From positions 1-64,000 of the forward strand of contig JXTB01000201.1 of NCBI GenBank assembly GCA_002914805.1: a stretch of DNA of 64,000 bases. Reading direction: 5' to 3'. The notes under the pieces were generated by a model that did no database searches, was not told the origin of the DNA, and saw nothing but the letters and a program-made list of their open reading frames with translations. Shown in pieces: positions 44,907 through 57,237 of this stretch. The position numbers were made by a program, and so were the translations under genes. How positions within the stretch are numbered: the stretch's first letter is position 1; every line of letters starts with the position of its first letter. The DNA comes from Parasponia andersonii (lineage: Eukaryota; Streptophyta; Magnoliopsida; Rosales; Cannabaceae).

Positions 44907-46330
44907 CTAGGTTCCACTGGTTTTTACATACTGTTTCAACCTATCGGCATAGATCACCATCATGACCTGTGCGTAAAGGTTGTGGCAGTGGATGGTGTCA
45001 TGCCCGTGGTCTTTGTGAAACTGGCAGTACCTATTCCTGTTCTTCATGTGCTCAAGGACGCCAGATTTGGGCGGGTCTTTGAAAATGCCCCTATCCCTAT
45101 TTTGGAGGTAGATCATGTCGATCGAGGTGTTGAGCTCATACTTCAGCAGAGGATCATGGGATGTCTTCCTCCTCTTACCACCTTCCTGATTGCCTCGGAT
45201 GGGGGCTTCCTATTTCGAAGTCTGCCCTTGGTCTGGTGCGGGCCTCTTCATCCCTTGTGGGGCTGGGGTTTGTACCGGCAATGTTGTTATCACGGCAGAG
45301 GTCTTGGGCATCTTCTGGTGGCTTTCCAGTATCCTGAATACCCCTTCTGACTTCGCCTAGACGTCCACCATATTGTACGGAAGATTCAAAAGGAGATGGT
45401 CTGATAGCATGTATCTTGGCTGCAGGCTCCTGACGAACGAGCCTGCGGCTTGGACTGAGTCACCATTATGAAGTAGGGACATCACCTCTAGAAAACGTGA
45501 CAGGTACTCTCGGGGACTCGTCTGCGGCCTACTCTAACCGATAAAAGTCTCGCATGGTTTTTTGCTGTCTCTGGGCACCCACGTACTGGTTTAGGAAAAG
45601 TTTGCAGAAATCTTCGAACCCGTTTATGGATTTCTCTAGGAGCTGTCTGAACCATAACAGGGCTAATCCCGCCAGGGTCGTAGAGATGACTTTACAGGTC
45701 ATAGCCTCGTCCCTGGTTTCCAAGGCCATCTTCTATTGAAAGTGATATATATGATCGAGGGGGTCGGTTTTCCCCGCGAACAGCTTGAAGGTCAGGGTCG
45801 TGAAGTCTCTCGGCCTGGGCTCCATCTGGATCCAATCGACGAAGGCCGTCCGGTTGATCCCTCGCATAGTTTGCTTTGGCAGATCGTCGGGGGTCTAGTT
45901 ATGATGGGCCCTGAGTCTCTTACTCAACTCCGCCATCATTTCTTGCTTCCAGTCGGGAGGCGTACCTCCTGGGCTTCCATGGCGTCTTCTACCCACCGCC
46001 GCCCCGGTTTATAGGGGTCTCGTCTGGCTTTGCTTCGCCCCCTGCATCCACAATCCGGAAGGGGTGGGAACTTCCCCTCATGATTGGCCTCCGAACTCTT
46101 GTTGGACCTCTTCGTCAAATTCTTCTCTCCGCTGGCTCCTGGCCTTGCTTGCCAGCAGCCCTTCGAGGCGGCGTTGTCTCTATGCACTACTGTGACTTCG
46201 TTCCTTAACCCAGGACGGCCTCGTGGGCTATCTCCACCTTCCGATTTGCTTCCGTCAGGGCGGCGAGCATCTGATCCAACTTTTGCTCCAGATCTAGTCG
46301 TGCTTCCCTGGAGCTCCCTTCAGCGTCGGG
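44907..46330 (-). pseudogene. TAT gag
   Basis: Minus strand. Retrotransposon gag segments: CKVISTTLAGLALLWFRQL and INGFEDFCKLFLNQYVGAQR at 45529-45729, continuing with SPREYLSRFLEVMSLL. The histidine-rich knuckle YCQFHKDHGHDTIHC lies at about 45010-45060. The N-terminal part is Arg/Lys/Glu-rich and broken. Several stops are present. Confidence 0.78.
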
Positions 46331-46447
46331 ACATGTGCTCCTGGTTATCATCCTCGAGGGTGTCATCCGATGTTGTATGGCCTTTTGTTCGGGGAGAGCG
46401 CGATCGTGAGTCCCCTACTCTTTTTCTCATGCTCAATTGTTTCTCAC

Positions 46448-46460
46448 TGAAGACGCCAAA
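46448..46460 (-). promoter_or_regulatory. TAT primer-binding site (probable)
   Basis: On the minus strand TTTGGCGTCTTCA follows the 5' LTR after one base. It resembles the TTTGGCGCC-type primer site common in TAT elements, with changes. Confidence 0.5.
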
Positions 46461-46461
46461 C

Positions 46462-47292
46462 TGTTGGAGCAGTTTCTCACCAGCCATCCACGTGTCTCTG
46501 AACCGTTGATGCTGTGTCCTCCAACTGTCCACGTGTCCTTGCTATCCCAAAGTGCTCCGAACTTCAGTCAGGGTCGGAGAGGCGGGGGTGGCCACCTGTA
46601 AATACTCTACGATGCTTAAGTCAGTAGTTTTTCTTTGATTTAGGGCAGTAAAGATTTAGTTCTATCTGAGTATATCTTTGTTTCTTGCTCGTAAATTTTT
46701 AAATATTTCTTTTTGTATGCGTACATGCCTCCTCTTCGGGGACGCATGGCTCATATATATATGGTCTTGAAATTGTGAACCTCCTAGTTCTTAACCTCAT
46801 GACCGAGTACCTTTTTCATCAAGACTTTTTTCAAAGGTCACGGGCCAAGATTATCGTGATTCCCCTACACCGTTGTAGCCTAGTTTCCGCCATCCCTTAT
46901 GGCTCGAGTCTATCAGGGACGAGATTTGGACAAATTACTGTTCTGTCAGGACGGCTTGCTCCCTACACACACTTACTCAAGATCTCATTAAATGCACTGT
47001 CTGGGTCTAGAGCTGTGAGTTGCTTTCAATTTCAATTGTACTCTGGTGAAAGACCCTTGGGGCTTCCGACCCCCAGCTGTCGAGGTAAGGATCGGACTGG
47101 GCCAAGTCCATCCAGGGTCTAGGATGGACTCGGCCCTATCCTTGGACAGCCCAATGGCCGATGTGGTACCACGTGCGACTCGCTGGCCTTTATTTAGTCA
47201 CTCTCGACACATGTTGGATGGTGGGCCCTGTTCGTGACCTATTCTGTCACTTAGTCGTCCACGTGGTGTATGATTTGGGAACGGGTCCCACA
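46462..47292 (-). repeat. TAT 5' LTR (right)
   Basis: 831 bp with intact TG (46462) and CA (47292) in plus orientation, and the CTACT duplication directly after it. It is the better preserved of the two LTRs. Confidence 0.9.
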
Positions 47293-47322
47293 CTACTCTT
47301 AGTCAAATAGTTGGTTGTAACT

Positions 47323-47478
47323 CAGCCAAAGAAATTTGTGAAAGGACAAAGCAATCCTTTGCCATGAGATGCAGAGTCAATCTGATACAATATAAGTTGG
47401 CAGCCAAATAAATTTGTGAAAGAACAGAGCAATCCTTTTCCATGAGATGTAGAGTCAATCTGATACAATATAAGATGC
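47323..47478 (+). repeat. 78-bp tandem duplication in copia gag
   Basis: 47323-47400 and 47401-47478 are near-identical (both begin CAGCCAAA, then AAATTTGTGAAAG, and contain AGAGTCAATCTGATACAATA). The length is 26 codons, so the frame is preserved. The second unit has TAA where the first has GAA (AAAGAA versus AAATAA). Confidence 0.92.
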
Positions 47479-50400
47479 AACTACAAAACTTGAAGAAAAA
47501 GAGCTTAAGCATGACTGAATATCTTGACAAGGTGAAATCTCTTGTTGATGTTTTGGCCTCCTCTGGCTTTATTGTTAAACTAGAAGATCAAATTCTCCAT
47601 GTTTTTAGTGGTTTGGGGCCAGAATATGACCCAGTAGTAGTACCTGTAACATCCTGAGTTGAGCTTTACACTCTTACTAAGTTAGGTGTTGTTTTACTTG
47701 CTTATGAAAATCGCATTGAGCAATATAATACTATCAACTCTATTAACACTGATGGCACTCAACCATCTGCTAATCAACAATGAAATAATAATGGTGGAAG
47801 AGGTCCAAATCAACTTTTTCAGAATAACAATTGGGGTTACAACAACAGGGGTCATGATAAAGCCTTCCGTGGTGGAAGTTACTCCTATGAAAAGAACTCA
47901 AATCGGGTGTAGTGCCAACTTTATGGAAAATTTAGGCATATTGTGCAACACTGCTGGTATAAGTTTGATAAAAATTTCTGTAGTGTGTCTAACAACTCCT
48001 CACCGACCAACTTCATCTCAGGAAATCAATCCAAGTCAAATCCTGTTACAGGTGTTTCAACTACAAATTCTGACTTTTTAACTGATGACACTTGGTTTCC
48101 AAATTCAGGCTCAACAAATCACATCACCAATGATTTGAACAATCTCAGCATCGCGGATAGAATAGCAAAGACCAAACAAGCTTGGTGTAGGCAATGGAGC
48201 AGGTTTGACTATAACTCATAATAGTTCCTCCATTGTTCATACTCAAAACTCTTCTAGGTCTTTTGTATTATCAAACCTTCTACATGTTTCTCATATTACT
48301 CAAAACTTTCTTAGTGTCAGTCAATTTGCCAAAGACGATTGTGTCTATTTTGAATTTCACCCATCTGTTTGTCTTGTGAAGAACTAAGCCACACACATTG
48401 TGCTGCTTAAAGGGACCTTGCATAATGGCCTTTATCATTTCAACCTTTCTAAGTCATGTTGCCTTCCAACCAACAAGCACACTCTAAGTCAAGTCTCTTC
48501 AATTTTCCAAGCGAACCCAGCTAGTTTAACACCTAGCTTAAGACTTTCTAATTCCAAATTTACATCTTTTCATGTTTCTTTAAATTCAAAGAGTTCTATA
48601 TTAGTTCAGTGGCATAGACAACTTGATCATCCAGCCTTGCCTATTTTGAAGAAAGTTTTGTTCAGTTGTACTGAATCAATTCCAATTAATGAGAACTTGT
48701 CTTTTTTTCAAGTTTGTCAAATGGGAAAAAGTCACAAGTTGCTTTTTTCAAATTCCTCTACTATGTATGATGAACCACTGCAATTAGTTGAAGCTGATTT
48801 ATGGGGCTCGACCCCAATTCCCTTTAAAAATAATTTTCGTTATTATGTCAGCTTTATTGATGTTTGTACTCAGTTCGCTTGGATTTATTTGTTAAAAGCC
48901 AAATCTGAAGTCTAACAAACTTTTACCCACTTTACGTTACAAATAGAGCTTCTCTTGAACAACAAAATCAAAACTCTCCAAACTGATTGGGGAGGAGAAT
49001 TTCGATCCCTTACTTCTTTCCTCCAAATACATGGAATCCTTCATAGACAATCCTATTCACACATGTCAGAAAAAAATGGCATTGTTGAGTGAAAATATTG
49101 GGACGATGCTTATTCTTTTGCTGTGTTCCTTATAAACCTACTTCCAACTCCTGTTCTCCACGGTAACAATCCTTTAGAAAAAATCTTCAAGTTAAAACCA
49201 AATTTCTTCTTCCTTAAGTTGTTTGGTTGTCTATGTTTTTTATATCTTTTCCGTTATAATACTCATAAGATAAATTTCAGGTCAGAACCTGGCACTTTCA
49301 TTATGTATAGTCCAAAACATAAAGGTTATAAATGTCTTTCTTCAACTGGTAGGGTCTATATTTCTCGCCATGTGACTTTTGATGAATATTCTTTCCCTAT
49401 TGTTTCCATCTAACCTAGTCTGCTACTTGAAACATTATCACAACATCTTCAAGCTTAGTCTCAAACAAAACCTATTCTACCCATTCTAGTTCCTTTTCAC
49501 ACAAACTCCATTGTTCCATGTCCTAACTTTCAACACGACAGCACCACATCAAGCTCTTTTCCTACTTCTCCTAGAGAAATGTCACCAATTCATTTTCAAG
49601 TCATTCCCGTGTCTTTCCACTCTATTCCATGCTCTCCTCCACAACTAGTAGTTCCCCCTCATTATCAATAACCAACACTCACCCTATGATCACTAGGTCC
49701 AAGCTTGGGATTTTCAAACCTAAGGCATATATTTCTACTGACAGTTCCTATATGGAACCTTTTGATATTAAAGATGCTTTGCAAGACTCACATTGGCGTT
49801 AAGCTATAGAACAAGTGTATCAAGCACTTTTATAGAACAAAACTTGGACCTTGATTCGAAGACCATCTGATAGATGCATCATTGGGTGCAAGTGGGTGTA
49901 CAAAGTTAAGAAAAATCCAGACGACACTATCTCCTGCTACAAAGCATGCCTAGTTGCAAAAGGGTTTCATCAATCAACTAGTTTTGACTTTAGTGAGACC
50001 TTTAGTTCAATTGTTAAACCCACAACAATCTAAGTGATTCTCACTATTGCTGTTGCTCGAGGCTGGGATACACGCCAACTTGATGTAAACAACGCATTCC
50101 TTAATGGTGATCTTCAAGAAGTTATATACATGAACCAACCACCAGGTTTTGAGCACTTTGATGGACCACAATCACTTGTTTACAAACTTTGTAAGGCACT
50201 TTATGGGTTAAAGCAAGCTCCTCATGCATGGTTTGATAAGCTCCACTACTCCTTACATACCCTCAGATTTACTTCCTCACAGGCTGATCACTCACTCTTT
50301 GTCAAGTTTTTTAACACATTAACCATATTTATCCCTGTGTATGTTGATGACATAATCATCAATAGTAGCAATTCTCATGAGATTCAAATTTTAATTCACG

Positions 50401-51170
50401 ATCCCAACATGCGCTTCTCCTTGAAAGACCTCGGTCACTTAAATTACTTCCTAGGTATTGAAGTTTCTTACAGCAATGATGGTGGCTTGCTATTATCTTA
50501 AGGTAAGTATATTAGAGATCTTCTTCATTGTGCCAAGATATTAGGAGCCAATTCCATTTCCACTCCCATGCATGGTGGTCTCCAACTCTCCGCTCGACAA
50601 GGTTCACCCATGGATAATCTCATTGTGTATCGAAGCATTGTCGGTGCCTTACAATATGTGACTGTCACTCACCTTGACATTGCCTACGGTGTAAATAAAG
50701 TCTATCAGTTTATGCACCAGCCTCTAGACACTTATTAGAAGGCAGTGAAACGGATTCTCCGCTACTTTAAGAGGACAATCGATTTTGGGGTATACTTATC
50801 AAAATCACCTAATTTGTACCTCTATGGTATTTTAGGTGTTGATTGGATCTTAGAAACTGATGATCGCAATTCTACCTCTAGCTACTGTATTTTTCTTGAT
50901 TCTAACCTTGTCACTTGGAGCTCTAAGAAATAGCCTACTATCTCTCGCTCTAGTACGGAGGTCGAATATCACAGCCTAGCTAATGCCACAGTAGAACTAA
51001 ACTGGATACAATTTATCCTCAAAGAACTTTGAATTGTCCAAACTAAGCCACCCATCCTCTAGTGTGACAATCTTAGTACGGTCTCGTTAAGCGCTAATCC
51101 TGTTTTGCACTCACGTACCAAGCATATTGAACTTGATTCATATTTTGTCTGTGATCAAGTCCTTAACAAG

Positions 51171-51434
51171 GCCTTATTTGTGCAATATATTCCAGCTCTG
51201 GAACAAACTACCGATATTCTTACCAAATTTTTGTCTACTACACACATTGTTTGGCTTTGTGACAAGCTCAGTGTGGTTTTCTTTTCCACCCTTCACTTGC
51301 GGGCCTTATTTGTACAACATGTTCCAGCTCTGGAACAAACTACCGATATTCTCACCAAATTTTTGTCTACTACACACATTGTTTGGCTTCGTGACAAGCT
51401 CAGTGTGGTTTTCTTTTCCACCCTTCACTTGCGG
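51171..51434 (+). repeat. 132-bp tandem duplication at the copia pol end
   Basis: 51171-51302 and 51303-51434 differ at only five positions. The length is 44 codons, so the frame stays open; the repeated protein segment begins ALFVQ and ends FFSTLHLR. It covers the conserved end of copia RNase H (TTDILTKFLS). Confidence 0.95.
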
Positions 51435-51438
51435 GAGC

Positions 51439-51632
51439 TATTAGAGAATAATCCCACAATCACTACTGTCCAAATTAGTAGTCCATATATTCTCTCGTAT
51501 ATTCCTCTAGATCAGGTGGCTTCACTTTATTAGTTACCCACTTATATATATATAATGGTTGTAGCTTCGGAAAAATAGTTCAATACACTTTCCCCAATTT
51601 TGTATAAAAGTATATTTGTATTGTTCCTTTCT
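51439..51632 (+). repeat. copia 3' LTR
   Basis: Starts TATTAGAGAATAATCC after a purine-rich GCGGGAGC (51431-51438, a polypurine tract remnant). About 194 bp, colinear with the 5' LTR. Confidence 0.78.
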
Positions 51633-53021
51633 AACAGAGACACAACTTTTTAAAGATTCATCTCTGTACATATTTAATTTTTTAGCTGCCAAACTAAGCT
51701 TTTATATTTCTTTTTATTGATCAGATTTGTAAATGCTTTAGAGATAAAACTTTCAATCTCATCTCCATAAATTCTGGAGTGAGTAGCCAAATATTCCCGC
51801 TTTCTTTTTGGTGCCAAAAATTTATTAGACTAACAAAATTTGTGCCAAAGCACGTGTCATATCTATAGTCTGAGTTGTTCACACTTGAAGGCCAACGGTT
51901 CACTGATCGAGCTCAAGTGAAAATTTTTGGTATAAAGCTCTGCACATTCCGCCATAATGCTCTTCACATTATGGTATGTATAATATATAACTATCTCAGA
52001 AGCTCATATTGTTTGGCTGTCGAGAAAATGATTTGGAAAATAGATATTTAGATATTTAAAGTTTAAATTAGGGAAATCTTTTGCAATTAGGAGATTTAAA
52101 TTTCAAATTATGTCTAAAGATTAGAAAAATTGATTGTTTCGTTGATTTTTTTTGGTCTGGGTTTGCTATATATTTGCAATTTTTCACAACCTAGAGCCTA
52201 TTTTTTGTGCTAATTTGTGCCTCTGTGTTTTGTTTTTTTTTAGGGAGTGGAATTCTATAACTTTATATCGGAACACTATGTTATCTTTGTCGATTAGGTT
52301 TGTTCCCCAAATCTAAGAACGTGACATGCAATTGAGTTTGTTCCCCAAATCTGAGTCTGTGCAATTGGGTTGCTATGCAAGTGGATTGAATACATGTGTA
52401 TTTGGGATATATCATCACTGTCATGATTTTCTTGACATTTCTATTAGGCTTTATTTTGGATTCGATTTATTTGAAAAAAAAAATCGGTTCTATTTGGATT
52501 GTATTAGATCAAGCTTTTGTGTCGAACAATTTGATATTACAGACTTGAATTTTGCTTCCTTAGCATTTCTATCTCTTCTTTTCTTGATTATTCTCATATT
52601 TATGGAGTCTTATTTTCTCAATTATATACAATTTTGATTCCAGCAAAATATATATGTCTGCATACATTCGGTTTTGATTTTTTTGGTTTGCATCCAATTA
52701 TTATTCAAGATATTGAGGTTTATGACTCTTGAGAAGTTTTCTGAGGAAAACTGAGCATTATCATGATTCTTTGCAAACTTAAACCAATATTTCCTCCATA
52801 TTTTTTTGATATTGTGTGTAACATTATTTGGTCTCACCCAAATGTGCTAGCTTAAAAATACTTTTGAATCACAGACCACCACTTAAATACCGATGATCTT
52901 CTTAATACATACCTGATGTAGAATTTGAGGCGTTACATTATGGTTTACTTAGCATTGCACTTACCACAAAAGGCGATGCTAGGGAGTCTAGTCTATTTCC
53001 AATGAATGTACTCTGTGAAAT
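51633..53021. other. CACTA interior, not recognised
   Basis: Between the copia element and the first CACTA coding remnant. The start contains a subterminal-like motif (AAAGATTCATCTCTG). The open stretch at 52326-52637 matches nothing I know. The tnp2 domain expected upstream of DUF4218 was not seen and is probably deleted or decayed. Confidence 0.4.
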
Positions 53022-53340
53022 GATTTCTCAAAACTTTTAAACAGTATGTGAAAAATCGAGCATGTCAGGAAGAGTCCATTACTAAAGCATACATAGTAAA
53101 TGAAGCATTGACATTTTGTTCTATGTATTTGCGTGATATAGAGATAAAATTTAATAGACCAGAGAGAAATCAAGATGAAAGACTCAGTGCTCCAAAACGA
53201 CAGTTTTCAATTTTTCAATACGTATGTTGTCTAATTGGAAAGAAAAAAGTCATCCTTTAGAACAATCTATGTGAGAAGAAAGCTGAATGGTATATCATAA
53301 ACAATTGCCCAGAATTACAACCCTATCTTGAGTAAGTTTT
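53022..53340 (+). pseudogene. CACTA transposase protein, DUF4218 C-terminal remnant
   Basis: Reads TFKQYVKNRACQEESITK, then YIVNEALTFCSMYL and IKFNRPERNQDERLS, the strongly conserved end of DUF4218 in plant En/Spm proteins. After a stop near 53260 it continues with KKAEWYIINNCPELQPYLE. A perfect GTAAGT splice donor follows at 53332, so an intron starts there; the solo LTR 53413-55901 lies within it. Confidence 0.78.
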
Positions 53341-53412
53341 ACATTGATAATAATTTGGGTTTTTTTAAAACTAATCATTCCATCATAAAGATAACGATTG
53401 CAATATACTCCT

Positions 53413-55901
53413 TGTCACGACCCAAACCCCGGGGTAGTGGCGGAAAGGAAAATTTAATAATAATAATAATAAATTTTTTTTTTTTTTGGGTGGACCTATT
53501 CCACAGTTCATAGTCACCATTAAACACAGAATTGAAATTTATAAAGAAAACCAAATTTTTAAGAATAAACTAATACATCATCAGTTACACCTCAACATCA
53601 AGCTAGTTACAGACATTTTCAAAATAATTATCTTAACAAGACTTAGTCACGAGTCTTGTATTCACACTCCTAACAGTACCAAGACACAACAATAATAACT
53701 ATTGACTTCTTATGCCGCATGCTGCTCGTCGATGTCACACTGGACACCACCTGTGGAGAAAGAAGGGGGGGTGAGCACAAATTGCCCAGTAGGTTACCCA
53801 ATTTTTCCCTTTTTGGGGAAAACATTTTATAAATTTCTAAAACATCTGCATGGTTAATGTTTCTGGGAAATGCTTCGATAAACATCAAGGATTTAAAACG
53901 TTTAGAGAAATCCATGATAAAACCAAAACTAAATATCCAAATCAATACATGTAAAAATCCCAATTAAAATAATCATAATGCACATCACATAAATCAACAC
54001 ATAACAAGAGTTCTCATCCTCTCATCACAACCAAAGCAACTCATACTACATGTATTGAGTGCTCTCTGCCTGACATCTATCTCTGAAAATCGGAGGGACA
54101 CCCATGTGTCAAATCCTACCAAACCGGAGGGGCACCGAATACCTACGCCTACCGAATATAGAGATAGTCAAAAAACAAACCCCGCGCGGGTTTACGGACT
54201 CTCACCGAAGGCGGGTGCACTAGTCCGCCTACTACAATACCGTGATGCCTAAGACGACTCTCATGCATGATCATATGACATGTGCAATATATATAATCTC
54301 AAAACAGTCCATGCAGTGATTTAACACCTTAGACACGCTCTGATTTTTAACTAAAACCCATTTCGTACTTTAAAACCCAAAAGTACAATCTCCATGGTTT
54401 TACCAAATTCCAAGTATAAAACTTGTACAAAATCATATTTTAAAAACATCTAGAGCGGTCTACGATATTTCACAAATTCATAGTTCATCAAAATAACTAT
54501 TCAAATAATTTAATTTCATAAAATCACAAAATTTCATTTTTCATAATAAATTCCAATTTCAATGAAAATAATATAAAACAAGGAAATTGAATCCCCTACC
54601 TCGAAATATTAGTTACGCTGGGCTAACGATGTTCGAAATATCCTCAATTGGTTACCGGGTTGTTCGGGCAAGATATTCGAGTTCCGTCACGTTCACTTGA
54701 AAAATGACTTTTCAATCGGAGTCTCGGATTGTGAAACGGAAGTCACCACTGAATTCAGAACACCCAAAAATATTGGTTTAGATATAAATTTTGTCAAAAT
54801 CGAGTCCCGGTACGAAACCAGTTCGTGGCACGCAAAACGGTGCAATTCCTATGCTAATTTATCGATTTTCGTGCAACCTCGGAAAATAGTGATATTTTAT
54901 ACCAAACTTCATGTCCCGACCTCACCGAGTCCAAATTCGAAATCAGAACTCAGTTTCGAGGTCCCGAACACTAAATGGGCTCGAAATCCGAAAAATTACG
55001 AAAATACCACTTTTTGAAAATATTTAGGAAAATACCACTTTTTGAAAATATTTAGGAAAATACCATATTTTCATCCCGAAAATTAACAGCCTTCTGGATA
55101 TCGTTTTAACACTTAAAAATCATGAAAATTCATGTTTCAGACTCCTCTTTCATGTAGTATAAATTTTTCGGGAAAAATAACTCAAATCCGAAATAATTAC
55201 GATAACACCACAAATTTAAATATTAAAATATATAGCTACAGTAGTCAACTTCTCACCGGAGCTGAGTTGGAGGCTGAGAGTGGTCGGAAATCAAAGCTGG
55301 AGTTGAGACGATTCCAACGGTGGTGGTTGCACGATGATCGGACGTCGGACGGCGGCACGGTGGGCGAAAAACCGTCACGGCGACGTTACCTTCGGAGGCT
55401 TCGATCTCCGGCGGCAGGCGGCGGAGTTAGACGGCACCACCGGGCGTGGCTTCATCGGCGGCTGGGCGAGGGTGCGGGGCGGCGCATCGGGCAGGGCGGC
55501 GGACGGTGGCGGCGCACGGTGAACAGTTCCGTCGGGGTGTTTTGGGGGGTATCCGTGGAGAAGAAGAGAGAAATGGGGGGTTTTTATGCAATTTTTCAAA
55601 AACTGTAGCAGTGGGACACGTGGCGCATTCTGATTCGACCGAAAAATAAGTTTCTGAAATTACATTTTGACCCCAAATTTTGAAAAGATTCTTTCATTTT
55701 AGTCCCTCCTTAATTACAGTTTAGTCCCCGATTTGAAATTTCTTTTACACTATTGCCCCCAAATGCACCTAGACTTTATCTTGTCTAGATTCAAAACCAA
55801 ATTCATTTCAGATTTTATTTAATTTATTCAAAATATGAAATTACCAAATTGCCCTCAAAGCAAAATTACTCAATTACCCTTAAAAAAAATTGGATATTAC
55901 A
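53413..55901 (-). mobile_element. Solo LTR (Tekay-like superfamily), 2489 bp, in a CACTA intron
   Basis: TG at 53413 (TGTCACGACCC) and CA at 55901 (TTGGATATTACA), flanked by a perfect duplication CTCCT (53408-53412 and 55902-55906). Minus orientation, related to but distinct from the 7312 and 20286 LTRs. It holds a GC-rich block (55255-55560) whose long reading frames (for example 55132-55608) are compositional. No internal region is present, so it formed by LTR-LTR recombination. Confidence 0.88.
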
Positions 55902-55906
55902 CTCCT

Positions 55907-56888
55907 TATGTGGTCAACATATGAGAGAGTTAGAGGAGAAAGGGGGATCAAGCTTGAATTATCTCCAAGAATTAGAGTTTTCAGAATAGTTTCAGAAAAA
56001 GGTAAACTTGTTTATCCTTAGTAGTTGTAGTATATTTTATCACATGACATGAACTTTAATATTTGTTATAATTGAAATAGGTGAACAATTTACGACTTCT
56101 TGGCTCTCTTGAGGCAACAGATGAGTTATATGCACTAGCATCTCAATCTGATTTTCGCGCATACTCATATCCTGGATGTATGGTTAATGTAGTTAAATTT
56201 CTTGCACATAGTTGTCATATTAGGTGTAAGACACAGAGCAACATTGTTTGTGTATCTGGGAGCCTATTATAGGGTATTAGAGGAAGTCTAAGAGCTATCA
56301 TACATTAAGAGTTGTTTCGTTATATTGTTCAGGTGCAAATGGTTCGACACAAATCCAAAAAAGAAAAAAAATACAATATATATATATATAGCAAAAATAA
56401 TATCACCAGTGTGTGCATTGATGCTGAGTGGTACAAATCGATCCATTCATACTTGCCTTCCAAGCGCAATAATGTTTTATATTGATGATATCTTAAATGG
56501 TCCTCGTTGGAAAGTTGTGGAACATTTTAGACATCGCAACATATGGGATATTCCAAAACCAAATACAAATGATGGTGACATGGTTACCAATGATTTTGAG
56601 GTTTTTCAAGACGACAATTCATCTAATTTTTTCCTAGTAGTTGATTTGCCTGAATTAGGCACATTTCTTTATAATCACAATTATGCCCAACCACAATCTG
56701 TACAAAATGAGAAAAATATCTTCAAGATTGTCAAACATGACGACACCTTCATTGATGATGACATTGAGCCAAATGACACACTAGAGGAATATAACAATGA
56801 CGAACCTTTGGAGCAAATTCATGAATTTGATTATGAAACTTATAGTGATGAGTTGAAAGAAATTAATAGTGATAGCGACGAAATATAA
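55907..56888 (+). pseudogene. CACTA transposase protein, DUF4216 remnant
   Basis: The exon before 56001 reads MRELEEKGGSSLNYLQELEF, followed by a stop in a Trp position. An in-phase GT-AG intron (56002-56071) leads to NNLRLLGSLEATDELYALA, YSYPGCMVNVVKF, a frameshift, then CKWFDTNPKKKK, FYIDDILNGPRWKVVEHFRH and RNIWDIPKPNTNDGD. These are the markers of DUF4216 in En/Spm proteins. The acidic C-terminal end stops at 56886. A TA run inside 56371-56390 has replaced part of the domain. Confidence 0.8.
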
Positions 56889-57237
56889 TGTCACCTTGTT
56901 TGTATGTAAAATATATATTGTTAAAAATATTGTTAAAAAAGAAAGAAAGAAAGCACTTTTGATGATTGAAAAAGAAATTGTTAAATTGTTTAGTAGTTGA
57001 AAAAGAAATAAAGCACTTTTGCTTGACTTTATTGACTTCTTTCTCATTGATTCTCCTTAAGTTTTCCCTACTTTTTTGATGGACTTATTTAGCATTTATT
57101 TCATTTATTCCCCATAGTATGATGGCAGTGTTTATCATTTCCATTCTTTTCTTTTTGGCCGTATAATGTTGGCATTGTAAGTATTTTCAGACTTTTAAAA
57201 TTAGTTCTTAGCCATCTAATTTGTATTTCACATTGGA

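Larger units (their letters stand above)
33960..47292 (-). mobile_element. TAT-clade Ty3/gypsy element, 13.3 kb, inserted in copia gag
   Basis: Flanked by a perfect CTACT duplication. The right LTR (46462-47292) is the 5' LTR and the left LTR (33960-34786) is the 3' LTR, because gag, protease, reverse transcriptase, RNase H and integrase all read on the minus strand. Features pointing to the TAT group are the second, plant-type RNase H domain after the first, the gag histidine-rich knuckle, the protease VDGGSS motif, an additional opposite-strand gene and tandem arrays in the 3' part. All reading frames are broken. Confidence 0.9.
47298..51434 (+). pseudogene. copia gag C-terminal part and pol
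   Basis: Gag resumes with LSQIVGCNSAKEI, carries a 78-bp duplication, then SMTEYLDKVKSLVDVL and GLGPEYDPVVV. The zinc knuckle (about 47913-47950) reads C-Q-L-Y, so its second Cys is lost. The protease stretch reads WFPNSGSTNHIT, with Asn at the catalytic Asp position. The pre-integrase domain (WHRQLDHPALP) lacks one Cys. Integrase keeps EADLWGS and QTDWGGEF but is broken and shortened after NGIVE (49090). Reverse transcriptase (49850-50500) is rather well kept, with KWVYKVK, RQLDVNNAFLNGDL and YVDD at 50340-50351. RNase H ends with RTKHIELD and a 132-bp duplication. More than ten stops are present. Confidence 0.88.
33369..51632 (+). mobile_element. Ty1/copia element split by a TAT gypsy insertion
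   Basis: Two related ~200-bp LTRs (33369-33575 and 51439-51632), a primer site after the first, gag at 33616-33959 that resumes at 47298, and pol to 51434. Without the 13.3-kb insertion the copia element is about 4.9 kb. Flanks AACAA (33364-33368) and AACAG (51633-51637) are a near-match target duplication. Both LTRs start TATTAG and not TG, so the outer limits are uncertain by a few bases. The short LTRs and gag/pol type suggest the Ale/Retrofit group; this is inference. Confidence 0.85.

Noticed and set aside
44300..45350. Plus-strand frames of 147-184 codons opposite TAT gag/protease
   Set aside because: They are the reverse strand of recognisable gag and protease motifs and show no family features themselves.
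10860..51434. Pararetrovirus (caulimovirid) integration as an alternative for the reverse transcriptases
   Set aside because: LTRs, primer sites, polypurine tracts, target duplications and integrase domains identify LTR retrotransposons.
55132..55608. 158-codon GC-rich frame
   Set aside because: It lies inside the minus-oriented solo LTR; the Arg/Gly-rich product reflects GC content only.
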